Source: DGNJ01 sp002388905 (GTDB taxonomy: Bacteria > Pseudomonadota > Gammaproteobacteria > Pseudomonadales > Porticoccaceae). From it: DNA of 64,000 nt. Each line of letters opens with the position of its first letter. Position 1 is the stretch's first letter. A program made the position numbers and the translations under genes. Shown here piece after piece: positions 53,797-63,429 of this stretch. Below the pieces are notes generated by a model, which had not been told where the DNA came from, made no database searches, and worked only from the letters and a program-made list of their open reading frames with translations. Where the stretch lies: positions 1-64,000 of the forward strand of contig DAITSJ010000008.1 in assembly GCA_036843405.1 (NCBI GenBank). The letters are read 5' to 3'.

Positions 53797-56700
53797 TCAC
53801 TGCGGAGCGGCCCGTGTGGTTTCCAGAAGACTGGCGAGCGACGCCGCCTTGGGTTTGACCAACCAGAACATCCGGATAAAGTCCTCAAAATTGTCGAGAA
53901 TTTCGGCACCCCAGCCACTGCCGGTATGGGCGACGAACTCGCGGATCATGCCCTTGAGGAAATGACGGTAGGCTTCGACGTTCTCGCCGGAAATACGCTG
54001 GAATTCCACCAGTTCCATGTTCACCCGGTCGGTGAAACAGCGCTCCTGATCAAGCACGAACGCGAAACCGCCGGTCATGCCCGCACCGAAATTGTAACCG
54101 GTCTTGCCCAGGACAGTGACAACGCCGCCGGTCATGTATTCGCAGCAGTGCTCGCCGGCGCCCTCGACCACGCCGATGGCGCCGGAGTTGCGCACTCCAA
54201 ACCGTTCGCCGGCAATACCGGAGGCAAACAATTTACCGCCAGTGGCCCCATACAGGCAGGTATTGCCGATAATGGGCGTCTCCTGGGACTTGAAGCGGCT
54301 GTCCCGGGGTGGCCGGATGACGATCTTGCCTCCCGCCATACCCTTGCCCACATAGTCGTTGGCGTCACCGGTAAGATAGATATCCAGCCCCCCGGCATTC
54401 CAGACCCCGAGGGATTGTCCCGCCACGCCGGTCAAGTTGAGCTTGACGGGATTATCCGCCATGCCCTGATTGCCGTGCCGGCGGGCGATCTCGCCGGACA
54501 GGCGGGCGCCGATGGAGCGGTCGCAGTTGGAAACCTTGTAGTGAAATTCGCCACCGGCTTTGTCCTCGATGGTGGGCAGTATATCCGTCACCATCCGTTC
54601 GGCCAGTTCACCCTTGTCGAAAGGCTCGTTCCTGGGCTCGGTGCAGAATTGGGGCTTGCTCGCCAGGTAATCATCCGTGTGGACGATGGGGCTCAGGTCG
54701 AGATTCTGCTGCTTGCTGGTGTCGCCGGGCAACGCCTCCAGCAGATCGACGCGCCCGATCAATTCCTCGAGACTCTTCACCCCCAGGCGGGCCAGCCATT
54801 CCCGGGTTTCCTCCGCCACAAAGCGGAAGAAATTCATGGCCATTTCAACGGTGCCCTTGTAGTGGTCCCGGCGCAGGGTGTCGTCCTGGGTGGCAACACC
54901 GGTGGCACAGTTATTAAGATGGCAGATGCGCAGGTACTTGCAGCCCAATGCCACCATGGGCGCAGTACCGAAACCGAAGCTCTCGGCGCCGAGGATGGCG
55001 GCCTTGATCACATCCAGCCCGGACTTGAGGCCGCCGTCGGTCTGCACCCGCACCTTGTCGCGCAGGTCATTGGCGCGCAGGGTCTGGTGAGTCTCGGACA
55101 GCCCCAGTTCCCAGGGGGAACCGGCATAGCGGATCGACGTCAAGGGGCTGGCGGCGGTGCCACCGTCATAGCCGGAAATAGTGATCAGGTCGGCATAGGC
55201 CTTGGCGACACCGGCGGCAATGGTCCCCACCCCGGGCCGGGACACCAGCTTGACCGACACCAGGGCCTTGGGGTTGACTTGCTTGAGGTCGAAAATGAGC
55301 TGCGCCAGGTCCTCGATGGAGTAGATATCGTGGTGGGGCGGCGGGGATATCAGGGTCACCCCGGGCACCGAAAAGCGCAGGCGGGCGATGAGTTCATTGA
55401 CCTTGCCACCGGGCAGCTGACCGCCCTCACCGGGCTTGGCACCCTGGGCGATCTTGATCTGGATAACTTCGGCATTGACCAGGTAGTGGGGGGTCACGCC
55501 AAAGCGGCCGGAGGCCACCTGCTTGATCTTCGATGTCCGGACTGTGCCGAAGCGGACCGGGTCCTCGCCACCTTCCCCCGAGTTGGAGCGACCGCCGAGG
55601 GTATTCAAGGCCTCGGCCAGGGCTTCGTGGGCCTCGGGAGAGAGTGCGCCCAGGGACATGCCGGCGGAATCAAAGCGCCGGAGAATCAGTTCCATGGGCT
55701 CCACCTGCTTCAGGGGGATGGCCTGGTCGTCGTCCACCCTGAGCCTGAACAGGTCACGAAGGGTGGCCACCGGGCGCTCGTTGATCAGTGCGGAATAGGT
55801 CAGCCAGTTCCTGTACTCCCCGGAGATCACCGCCTTGTGCAGGGCCTGGACTACGTCGGGATTGTAGGTGTGATACTCCTGGCCGTGTACGAACTTGAGC
55901 AGCCCGCCCGGGGAGATGGCCTTGCGGTCCTTCCAGGCAACCCTGGCCAGGGACCGCTGCTCGGCCTCCAGGTCGCTGAAACGGGCACCGCGGATACGGC
56001 TGGTAATTGCCGGGAAACACAGGTCCACCACCTCGTCGTCCAGACCCACCACCTCGTAGAGCATGGCACCCCGGTATGAGGCGATGGTGGAGATGCCCAT
56101 CTTGGAGAGGATTTTCAGCAGGCCCTTGTTAATGCCCTTGCGGTAGTTCTTGAAGGCATGGTCGACATCAGTAAGTATCTCGCCCCGGTTCACCATGTCG
56201 AACAGGACATGGTAGCTGAGGTAAGGGTAGACGGCAGAGGCACCACAGCCGATCAGCGTCGCAATCTGGTGTGGATCACGGGCATAACCGGTACTGGCGA
56301 TGATGTTGGCGTCGCAGCGCAGGCCCACGTTAATAAGATGATTGTGCACTGCGCCCACAGCGAGAAGAATATGGATGGGCAGCCGGCCGGGTTCTATGTT
56401 GTAGTCGGAAAGGACACAGAGGACGACATTCTCCTCGCGCACCGCGTCTTCCACCTCTTTACACAGATCCCGGATGGCTTGCTGCAGATCTTTCTCTTCC
56501 GGGTCGTAAACCAGGGGGAATTTACGCGAGGTGAATTCTTCGTGCTCGTTGTTCTTGAGCGCAAAATATTTACGGGGGGACAACACCGGGCTGGTCAGGT
56601 CCATGTGCACTGCGTGCTCGGCGGTCTCCTCGAAAAAGTTCAACTCGGGCCCCAGTTGCGTGCTCAGGGACATGGCGATGGCTTCCCGCAGCGGATCGAT

Positions 56701-58257
56701 GGGCGGGTTGGTGACCTGGGCAAACTCCTGACGGAAGTAGTCGAACAGATTGCGTTCGCGACGCGACAGCACCGCCATGGGGGTATCGTCGCCCATGGAC
56801 CCCACCGCTTCCTGACCGCCTTCAGCGAGGGGCCTGATAACCTGATCCCGCTCCTCGAAAGAGACCTGGTACATCTTCATGTAGCTGCGCAGTCGCGCCC
56901 GTTCCAGTGGCCCTTCCACCTCGATGCTGTCGGTTTCCATGGTGGACTGAATCTTGAAGGCCCCCTCCCGCAGCCACCGCTTGTAGGGCTGGCCCGCTGC
57001 CAGACGCTTGTCGATTTCCTCCCGCGTTTCCACCAGCCCCTGTTCCGTGTCGATGGAGAGCATATCGCCGGGGCCCAGCCGGCCCTTGGCGACGATATTC
57101 TCGGTCCGGCAATTGTGGACGCCCACCTCCGAAGCAACGGTAATCACGTCGTCGTCGGTGAGCACCCACCGCGACGGACGCAGGCCGTTCCGGTCCAGGG
57201 CGCAGACGGCATAGCGGCCGTCGGTCATGACCAGGCCGGCGGGGCCGTCCCAGGGCTCCATAAGCAGGGAGTGGTATTCGAAAAAGGCCCGCTGGTCGGA
57301 ATCCATGTCCTGGACATTGTGCCAGGCGGGGGGAATCATCATGCGCACGGCCCGGTGCAGCGGCACCCCACCCATGACCATCAGTTCCAGCATATTGTCC
57401 AGGCTGGAAGAGTCCGATCCCGTCCGGTTGACCAGTGGCGAGAGCGCCTTGAGGTCGGGCAACAGCGGGGTTTTCAGCTTCGGCTCCCGGGCCATGGACC
57501 AGTTGCGGTTACCCAGAATGGTGTTGATCTCACCGTTGTGAGCGAGCATCCGGAACGGCTGGGCCAGGTGCCACTGGGGCATGGTGTTGGTGGAAAAACG
57601 CTGGTGGAAAACGCAGATAGCCGTTTCCATCCGCTCGTCCGAAAGGTCCGGGAAAAAGTTGGTCAGCGCCGCCGGCATCATCAGGCCCTTGTAGCTGAGC
57701 ACCCGGGAGGACAGGCTCGCCAGGTAAAATCGCTCGTCCTCGATACGCTTTTCAATGCGCAGGCGGGCCACAAACAGGCGGGCATCCAGGGTCCGGGCAT
57801 CGATGTCGTCGGCGGGGGCGATGAAGACCTGCTCAAAAGCCGGCAGGCTGCGCAGGGCGATCTCACCGAGAATCGTGTTGTCCGTGGGCACTTCACGCCA
57901 GCCCACGACCCTGAGATCCTGCGCCATCAGTTCTTCATCGACGACTTTCCTGGCAGCGGCGCGCTTGTCGTCGTCGAGGCTGAGCATCACCGAGCCCACC
58001 GCATAGACGTCGGGCAGCGGGGTCTCGAACAGTTCGTCGGCCACGGCTCGCAGGAAGCGGTCCGGTTTCTGGATCAGGAGGCCGCAACCGTCCCCTGTTT
58101 TGCCATCGGCGGCGATACCGCCGCGGTGGGTCATGCAGGTCAAGGCTTCGATACCCGTAAGCAGCAACTCGTGGCTGCTCTCGCCGCGTATATGGGCGAT
58201 CAGGCCAAAACCACAGTTGTCCTTGAACTCATCCAGCCGATACAAGCCTTTCGACAT
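53797..58257 (-). CDS. gltB: Glutamate synthase (NADPH) large subunit
   Basis: Converts glutamine and 2-oxoglutarate to two glutamates. 1486 residues. The class II amidotransferase Cys is residue 15 (KDNCGFG), so a 14-residue propeptide is expected to be removed. Then come the glutamate synthase central domain, the FMN-binding synthase domain (SVKLVSRPGVGTIAAGVAKA, ISGYDGGTAASPLTS), the 3Fe-4S cysteines (CKYLRICHLNNCATGVATQD) and the C-terminal beta-helix with GxxxG repeats (GGKIVIRPP, GATGGKLFASG). ATG 58257 is chosen so the Cys follows a normal-length propeptide. Confidence 0.97.
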   Translation of the reverse strand: MSKGLYRLDEFKDNCGFGLIAHIRGESSHELLLTGIEALTCMTHRGGIAADGKTGDGCGLLIQKPDRFLRAVADELFETPLPDVYAVGSVMLSLDDDKRAAARKVVDEELMAQDLRVVGWREVPTDNTILGEIALRSLPAFEQVFIAPADDIDARTLDARLFVARLRIEKRIEDERFYLASLSSRVLSYKGLMMPAALTNFFPDLSDERMETAICVFHQRFSTNTMPQWHLAQPFRMLAHNGEINTILGNRNWSMAREPKLKTPLLPDLKALSPLVNRTGSDSSSLDNMLELMVMGGVPLHRAVRMMIPPAWHNVQDMDSDQRAFFEYHSLLMEPWDGPAGLVMTDGRYAVCALDRNGLRPSRWVLTDDDVITVASEVGVHNCRTENIVAKGRLGPGDMLSIDTEQGLVETREEIDKRLAAGQPYKRWLREGAFKIQSTMETDSIEVEGPLERARLRSYMKMYQVSFEERDQVIRPLAEGGQEAVGSMGDDTPMAVLSRRERNLFDYFRQEFAQVTNPPIDPLREAIAMSLSTQLGPELNFFEETAEHAVHMDLTSPVLSPRKYFALKNNEHEEFTSRKFPLVYDPEEKDLQQAIRDLCKEVEDAVREENVVLCVLSDYNIEPGRLPIHILLAVGAVHNHLINVGLRCDANIIASTGYARDPHQIATLIGCGASAVYPYLSYHVLFDMVNRGEILTDVDHAFKNYRKGINKGLLKILSKMGISTIASYRGAMLYEVVGLDDEVVDLCFPAITSRIRGARFSDLEAEQRSLARVAWKDRKAISPGGLLKFVHGQEYHTYNPDVVQALHKAVISGEYRNWLTYSALINERPVATLRDLFRLRVDDDQAIPLKQVEPMELILRRFDSAGMSLGALSPEAHEALAEALNTLGGRSNSGEGGEDPVRFGTVRTSKIKQVASGRFGVTPHYLVNAEVIQIKIAQGAKPGEGGQLPGGKVNELIARLRFSVPGVTLISPPPHHDIYSIEDLAQLIFDLKQVNPKALVSVKLVSRPGVGTIAAGVAKAYADLITISGYDGGTAASPLTSIRYAGSPWELGLSETHQTLRANDLRDKVRVQTDGGLKSGLDVIKAAILGAESFGFGTAPMVALGCKYLRICHLNNCATGVATQDDTLRRDHYKGTVEMAMNFFRFVAEETREWLARLGVKSLEELIGRVDLLEALPGDTSKQQNLDLSPIVHTDDYLASKPQFCTEPRNEPFDKGELAERMVTDILPTIEDKAGGEFHYKVSNCDRSIGARLSGEIARRHGNQGMADNPVKLNLTGVAGQSLGVWNAGGLDIYLTGDANDYVGKGMAGGKIVIRPPRDSRFKSQETPIIGNTCLYGATGGKLFASGIAGERFGVRNSGAIGVVEGAGEHCCEYMTGGVVTVLGKTGYNFGAGMTGGFAFVLDQERCFTDRVNMELVEFQRISGENVEAYRHFLKGMIREFVAHTGSGWGAEILDNFEDFIRMFWLVKPKAASLASLLETTRAAPQ

Positions 58258-58446
58258 AAAACAATTCCAGCCAAAACAGGAGGTTACAACAAAAAAGCGC
58301 CGACGGCACCGAAATACCGGACACAAAAAGGACAGGCATTTTACACGCCGGCAAGGCAGCGGACAAATACTGCCTTGCGCCGGCTCAATGCACTCGGTGA
58401 TCGGATACTTGTCGACACCCTAGTGGATAAGGGGATCGATGACCAG

Positions 58447-59526
58447 TCATCGCTGACAGAATGCCGCCAAAGTGGCCGCCAGGGCATCGCGACTGTAATC
58501 CGCCGACACCCGGGCCGCGCCGATGGCATCCAGGAGCACAAGCCTGATTTCGCCGCCCACCGCCTTTTTGTCCACAGCCATAAGCGCCATGAAATCACCC
58601 GGCGTCATTTCCCGTGGCACCGTCACTGGCAGGCCGGCCGCCCTGAGCAGGTCGAACGCCGAGTCGGCCTCAGTTTCCGACAGCCAACCCAGGCGCCGGG
58701 AAAGATCAGCCGCCATGGCCATTCCCACGGCCACGGCTTCGCCATGCAACAGCCCCTGGTAGTGCTGGGCGGTTTCTATGGCATGACCGAAAGTATGGCC
58801 CAGGTTAAGGATAGCCCGAATGCCCGCCTCCCGCTCATCCTCGGCCACCACCCGGGCTTTGCAGCGACAGGAGCGCTCAACAGCCGTGGCGAGGACCTTG
58901 GCATCCCGGGCCAGGAGCGGACCCAGGTTGGTCTCCAGCCAGCGGAAAAAATCCTCATCGACAATAAGGCCATATTTTATGACTTCGGCCAGGCCGGCAC
59001 GGTACTCCCTATCGGGCAGCGTGGCGAGGGTCGCCACGTCCGCCACCACCGCCACCGGCTGATGGAAGGCACCGATCATGTTTTTACCCAGGGGGTGATT
59101 GACCCCGGTCTTGCCGCCCACCGACGAATCCACCTGGGCGAGGAGGGTTGTCGGGATCTGGATAAAATTCACGCCGCGCTGATAAGTAGCCGCGGCGAAA
59201 CCGGTCATGTCCCCCACCACGCCGCCACCCAGGGCAATCAGGGTGGTCTGGCGACTGTGTCGGTTTTCCAGGAGTGTCTGGTAGATGCGCTGGACGGTCT
59301 CGACACTCTTGTAGCGCTCGCCGTCGGGGAGCACAAGCGTATCCAGGCGCACATCCGAGGCCGCCCGGACCCGGTCCAGATACAAAGGCGCCACGGTCTC
59401 GTTGGTAACCACCAAAGCCTCGCCGCCCCTGATGAAGTCCGCCACCAGGGAAGGGTTATCGAGCAGTTTTTCACCGATAAAAATGGGGTAGCTGCGTTCG
59501 CCGAGGTCGACGTTCAGGGTTTTCAA
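58447..59526 (-). CDS. aroB: 3-dehydroquinate synthase
   Basis: Second step of the shikimate pathway, NAD- and zinc-dependent. 359 residues: LGERSYPIFIGEKLL at the N-terminus, the NAD loop GGGVVGDMTGFAAATYQRG, QIPTTLLAQVDSSVGGKTGVNH, and the zinc ligands in AEVIKYGLIVDE and NLGHTFGHAIE. The likely start is TTG at 59526, giving the usual M-x-T-L-x-V-D-L-G-E-R-S-Y-P-I beginning; GTG at 59535 is an alternative. Follows aroK by 44 bases. The damX gene that often sits between aroB and gltB is absent. Confidence 0.95.
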   Translation of the reverse strand: MKTLNVDLGERSYPIFIGEKLLDNPSLVADFIRGGEALVVTNETVAPLYLDRVRAASDVRLDTLVLPDGERYKSVETVQRIYQTLLENRHSRQTTLIALGGGVVGDMTGFAAATYQRGVNFIQIPTTLLAQVDSSVGGKTGVNHPLGKNMIGAFHQPVAVVADVATLATLPDREYRAGLAEVIKYGLIVDEDFFRWLETNLGPLLARDAKVLATAVERSCRCKARVVAEDEREAGIRAILNLGHTFGHAIETAQHYQGLLHGEAVAVGMAMAADLSRRLGWLSETEADSAFDLLRAAGLPVTVPREMTPGDFMALMAVDKKAVGGEIRLVLLDAIGAARVSADYSRDALAATLAAFCQR

Positions 59527-59570
59527 TGCCGGCACCGGACATGTTTCAACAGGGTGCCAACAATACCATA

Positions 59571-60095
59571 TCAAAAACCGGTATCGGACAGTTTTTCCAG
59601 CAATTCCGCAGTGGCGCGCTGGGAGTTCTGCCCCCCCACCTCCAGGACAAGATCGGCAACCTCGCGGTAGAGAGGCTCGCGCTCCCGGCGCAGGCGGTCG
59701 ATAACGGCGCGTCGATCTTCCACCTGCAACAGGGGTCGTCGCTTGTCCCGGCGGGTGCGGCGATAAAGCTGTTCGGTGGAAGCATTGAGAAAAACCACGA
59801 ACCCCCGCTCCCGCAGAACATGGCGATTTTCGTCGCGTAGTACGACACCACCTCCGGTGGAGAGCACCAAATCGCCGTCGGCGGCCAGTTCCGCGAGCAG
59901 GTCCGACTCACGCCTGCGGAAGCCCTTTTCCCCTTCCACGTCGAAAATCCAGGGAATATCCGCACCGCAGCGACGTTCGATCTCCTCGTCCAGATCGACA
60001 AACCGCTTATGCAATTTGGCCGCCAGAAGGCGGCCAATGGTGGTTTTGCCGACCCCCATGGGACCGACAAGGAATATGTTGCGGCCGGGCGTCAT
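59571..60095 (-). CDS. aroK: Shikimate kinase
   Basis: Phosphorylates shikimate with ATP. 174 residues: Walker A GPMGVGKTTIGRLLA (9-23), the shikimate-binding VDLDEEIERRCG, TGGGVVLRDENR, and the lid arginines in RRTRRDKRRPLL. Its start overlaps the pilQ stop by four bases, so expression is coupled to the pil operon. Confidence 0.96.
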   Translation of the reverse strand: MTPGRNIFLVGPMGVGKTTIGRLLAAKLHKRFVDLDEEIERRCGADIPWIFDVEGEKGFRRRESDLLAELAADGDLVLSTGGGVVLRDENRHVLRERGFVVFLNASTEQLYRRTRRDKRRPLLQVEDRRAVIDRLRREREPLYREVADLVLEVGGQNSQRATAELLEKLSDTGF

Positions 60096-62281
60096 CTATC
60101 CAGGAGCCGGTCTTCGATAATCCTCGGGGTTACAAAGATAAGGATTTCCCGCTTCTGGTTGGCCCGGGCCTTACGCTTGAAGAGCCTGCCCACATAGGGA
60201 ATGTCCCCGAGCACCGGCACCTTGTCGACGGAGTCGTTATCCTCCATCTGGAAGATGCCCCCGAGCACCAGGGTCTGGCCGTCGCCCACCAGCGCCTGGG
60301 TCTGGATCTCGGTAACATCGATGCTGGGTTCGCCGCCAATGATGCGCTGGCCAACTGAATCCTGGTTGATGATCAGGTCGAGGATAACGCGGTTATCGGG
60401 AGTGATCTGCGGCGTCACCTCGAGACTCAGCACCGCCTCCTTGAACTCCACGTTGGTGGCGCCGCTGGACGTGGCCTCCTGATAGGCGATCTCTTCCCCG
60501 GACTTGATTACGGCGGTCTGTTTGTCGCCGGTCATCACCTTGGGCTGGGAAACCACTTCACCGTACCCGGTATTTTCCAGCGCGCTCAACTCCAGATCCA
60601 GGAAGGCATTGTCCGTCAACAATTCGACGGCGAAGCTGCCGAAGGGGTTGGCCACACCCAGGTCCACGGCAAGTGTCTCCTCGTTGACGGTGACCTGTCC
60701 GGCGGGGGATGCCGGGTTGTAATTGGTGATGGTCGGGAAGCTGGTCAGCGGGTTGCCCACGTCATCGCCAAAGTTCTCAAGGCTGCCACCGACACCGACG
60801 CCGGCATCCCCGATCTGTCCTGCGCCCTGTACACCCCAGCGCACACCCAGTTCACGGCGGAAATCGGTATTGGCGATCACGATCCGGGCCTCGATTTCCA
60901 CCTGGCGGACGGGGATATCGATCTCCTTGACCAGACGCTTGAATTCCTCGATCTTGTCCTCGGTATCAGTGATGATGATGGTGTTGGTGCGCTCGTCGAC
61001 AATCGCCGAACCGCGATTGGAGAGCACCGAACCCGTGGCCAGGCTTTCGTCGCCCCGGCCTGCCCGGCCGCCACCGCCACCACCGCCGCCGCGGAAGAGC
61101 TCAAACAGTTCGCCCGCGTCGGCGTAACGGACACGGATAAATTCGGTGACCAGTGGCGCCAGTTCCTGGAGCTGCTTGTTGGCTTCCACCTTGAGGCGCT
61201 CCTGTTCGGCAATTTCCGCCGCCGGCGCCACCATCAGGACATTGCCCTCGACACGCTTGTCCAGGCCCTTGGCCTTGAGCACGATGTCCAGCGCCTGGTC
61301 CCAGGGAACATTCTGCAGGCGCAGCGTGATGTTACCGGTGACCGTGTCGCTGGCCACCAGGTTGAGATCGGTAAAGTCGGCGATCAACTGCAGCACGGAC
61401 CGGACCGGGATGTCCTGAAAGTTTAAAGACAATTTTTCGCCGGTATAGTCGAACTTGGCTTTCTGCTCCTCGAGCTCCGCCGGCGTCAGGGGCTTGACGC
61501 TGATCACGTAGCGATCATCCGCCTGATAAGCGAGATAATCGTAATCACCCGTGGCCTCGACACTCACCTTGGTGGTGGTTCCCTCCGTGGTGGTGTCGAT
61601 GGCCTTCACCGGGGTGGCAAAATCCACCACGTCGAGACGACGATCGAGCCCTGCAGGGAGTGAAGTCCGGTAAAAACTGGCAGTGATGGTATTGCCCACC
61701 TTGGTGACATCGACGCTGACATTGTCGGTCGACAGGTCGAGCACGATATTGCCGGCCCCATCGGCGGTCCGCGAAAAATCCACATCCTGAATGGAACGAC
61801 CCTCGGTCGCCGGCCGGCCGGCTGGCGCGGCCGGGGTGGACGAGGCCACCACGGCACTCTCGGTGCCACCCACGCGGACAGTGGCGACGTTACCCTGGAT
61901 ATCCGTGCTGAAGGGTGCCGCCTCGCTGAGATTTAGGATCACCCGGGTCCGGTTGCCGGCGGTAAGGACCACCGCACTTTTGGCATTCTCGAAGGACAGG
62001 GCGTGCTTTTTCTTTTCCAGTACACTTTTCACATCCTCGAAGTCGAGGACAATGCGCGCCGGCCTTTCGATGGTGTAACTCTGGGGTTGCGCGGGTGGCT
62101 CGGAGAACATCAATCGCATCTCGAACTCGTTGCCGGGCAACGCCACGAAATCGATATCGTCCAGCGTCGCACTCTGTGCCAGCCCGTGGTGGAGCAGGCC
62201 GAGACCGACAACCAGTATGCCTGCGAATCGCTGAATCAGTTGTCTGAAGCCTTTCATGCCTATTTCCCCAGCGTCATTCAT
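60092..62281 (-). CDS. pilQ: Type IV pilus secretin PilQ
   Basis: Outer-membrane channel through which the type IV pilus passes. 729 residues: signal peptide, two AMIN domains (about 40-130 and 165-265) that bind peptidoglycan, a secretin/TonB N-terminal domain (LNFQDIPVRSVLQLIADFTDLNLV), N1 domains, and the C-terminal secretin pore (VVSQPKVMTGDKQTAVIKSGEEIAY, PVLGDIPYVGRLFKRK). A Gly-rich loop (FRGGGGGGGGRAGRG) lies between the N-domains and is a natural linker. Overlaps pilP and aroK by four bases on each side. Confidence 0.96.
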   Translation of the reverse strand: MNDAGEIGMKGFRQLIQRFAGILVVGLGLLHHGLAQSATLDDIDFVALPGNEFEMRLMFSEPPAQPQSYTIERPARIVLDFEDVKSVLEKKKHALSFENAKSAVVLTAGNRTRVILNLSEAAPFSTDIQGNVATVRVGGTESAVVASSTPAAPAGRPATEGRSIQDVDFSRTADGAGNIVLDLSTDNVSVDVTKVGNTITASFYRTSLPAGLDRRLDVVDFATPVKAIDTTTEGTTTKVSVEATGDYDYLAYQADDRYVISVKPLTPAELEEQKAKFDYTGEKLSLNFQDIPVRSVLQLIADFTDLNLVASDTVTGNITLRLQNVPWDQALDIVLKAKGLDKRVEGNVLMVAPAAEIAEQERLKVEANKQLQELAPLVTEFIRVRYADAGELFELFRGGGGGGGGRAGRGDESLATGSVLSNRGSAIVDERTNTIIITDTEDKIEEFKRLVKEIDIPVRQVEIEARIVIANTDFRRELGVRWGVQGAGQIGDAGVGVGGSLENFGDDVGNPLTSFPTITNYNPASPAGQVTVNEETLAVDLGVANPFGSFAVELLTDNAFLDLELSALENTGYGEVVSQPKVMTGDKQTAVIKSGEEIAYQEATSSGATNVEFKEAVLSLEVTPQITPDNRVILDLIINQDSVGQRIIGGEPSIDVTEIQTQALVGDGQTLVLGGIFQMEDNDSVDKVPVLGDIPYVGRLFKRKARANQKREILIFVTPRIIEDRLLDR

Positions 62282-62811
62282 GTTGATTTTTCCTTAAGGG
62301 CCAGTGTCCGTGGCCGTTCGACCCAGCCCCCCTTGCCGTCCGGTACGATTTCTATGACATCCACCTGCAACGGGGTTATGGAAACGATCCTGCCGTAGTT
62401 CCTGCCCAGGTAATCGCCCACCGTGACCCGGTGAATCCCGCCGCTACCGTCGTTGATCAGGGCCCAGATCGTGCCGTCCCGGCTCAATGTGCCGACCATG
62501 GAAAGCGAGGCGATGCTGAAGCTCTCCAGGTATTGCTTGCGACGACTTTCATCCGGTTTAACCGCAGCCTTGCCGGACAGCCCCTCCTGCGACAACACTT
62601 GCTGCGGCGGGTCGAAGGGACTGCGCATGGCAACATTGGAATACTTGTAGGCCTGGTAGGGAGGGAAAGTGGGAATGGGCTCGATTTCCCCCGCCGGGCG
62701 CGCCTTCACGTCCGACATGAACTTCCTCAGGTCGCCATGCTGTTCGCCGGAGCAGGCGGCGAGCAGGAGGGCGGCGAAGGCCGCCAAACCGATCCGGTGC
62801 CAGGCAATCAT
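62278..62811 (-). CDS. pilP: Type IV pilus assembly lipoprotein PilP
   Basis: Inner-membrane lipoprotein that links the PilMNO complex to PilQ. 177 residues with a lipobox (LLLAACSGE, Cys about residue 20), a disordered linker (GEIEPIPTFPPYQAYKY) and the C-terminal beta-sandwich (SMVGTLSRDGTIWALI, VTVGDYLGRNYGRI) that contacts the secretin. The stop overlaps the pilQ start (ATGA). Confidence 0.95.
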   Translation of the reverse strand: MIAWHRIGLAAFAALLLAACSGEQHGDLRKFMSDVKARPAGEIEPIPTFPPYQAYKYSNVAMRSPFDPPQQVLSQEGLSGKAAVKPDESRRKQYLESFSIASLSMVGTLSRDGTIWALINDGSGGIHRVTVGDYLGRNYGRIVSITPLQVDVIEIVPDGKGGWVERPRTLALKEKST

Positions 62812-62814
62812 CTG

Positions 62815-63427
62815 CTATTCATCCTGTAGCTTGTAACGGTAGGTTTTCGCCAGCACTTCGAACTGGAGGATATTGCTGTCCCTGGACTCGCTGATGGAGT
62901 AATCGTGCAGGGTCACGATTCTCGGCAACGCGGCCACCCCGCTGACAAAGGACCCGAAGTCGTGGTACCCCCCCCCTGGCGACTATACGGATGGGCAATT
63001 CCACGTAGAACTCGGCCGCCCGTTCCGGTTGCAGCGTGATACTCTGGATTTCCAGGCTGCTGCCGTACCCGATCTCGGTAATGTCCTCGAGCAAGCCGGG
63101 GACCTCGGTATCGCTGGGCAGCTGAGCCAGCAGGGCCCCGAAGGATTCCTCCACCTCGGCCATCTGGGCCCGGTACGCCTCAAGATTGGCGGCCTCGAAG
63201 GCGCGATCCTTGAAGGTCTGCTTGAGCCGGGCCTCTTCCTGTTCGAGTTTTTCCAGACGCAGGTTTTGATCCTTGATATGGAAAAAGTACCCCCCGACGA
63301 GAACCACCACGAAAATGCCGATCAGCAGCAGGATCTTCACCGGCAGCGGCCAGACACCGATAGTGTTGAACTCGAGTTCGGCGAAATCGATATCCCGGAG
63401 CTGTTTGAGCGTATCACTGATCGCCAT
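62815..63427 (-). CDS. pilO: Type IV pilus assembly protein PilO, frameshifted at a poly-G tract
   Basis: Inner-membrane protein that pairs with PilN in the pilus alignment complex. The N-terminal cytoplasmic segment, one membrane span (ILLLIGIFVVVLVGGYFF), coiled coil and the start of the ferredoxin-like domain are intact. At a run of nine G (62968-62976, C on the + strand) the frame shifts: as given, ARGG is followed by VPRLRVLCQ. With eight G it would continue YHDFGSFVSGVAALP and end KTYRYKLQDE at the stop 62815-62817, giving a normal 203-residue PilO. Either a phase-variable switch or a sequencing error. Confidence 0.9.
62968..62976 (-). repeat. Nine-base homopolymer inside pilO
   Basis: Nine consecutive C on the + strand (G in the coding strand) at the exact point where PilO loses its frame. 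One base fewer restores the full protein. Confidence 0.9.
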
Positions 63428-63429
63428 GC

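Noticed and set aside
53926..56079. 717-codon + strand frame opposite gltB
   Set aside because: Antisense of a conserved enzyme with no recognisable motif; typical of high GC3 coding DNA.
56158..59670. Open frame of 1170 codons on the + strand opposite gltB and aroB
   Set aside because: It is the antisense shadow of two conserved genes in GC-rich DNA. Composition is His/Gly/Gln-rich with no domain, and it crosses the gltB-aroB boundary.
61050..61095. Gly-codon run in pilQ considered as a second phase-variable tract
   Set aside because: It is a mixed GGC/GGT/GGA codon repeat in frame, not a homopolymer, and encodes a natural glycine linker.
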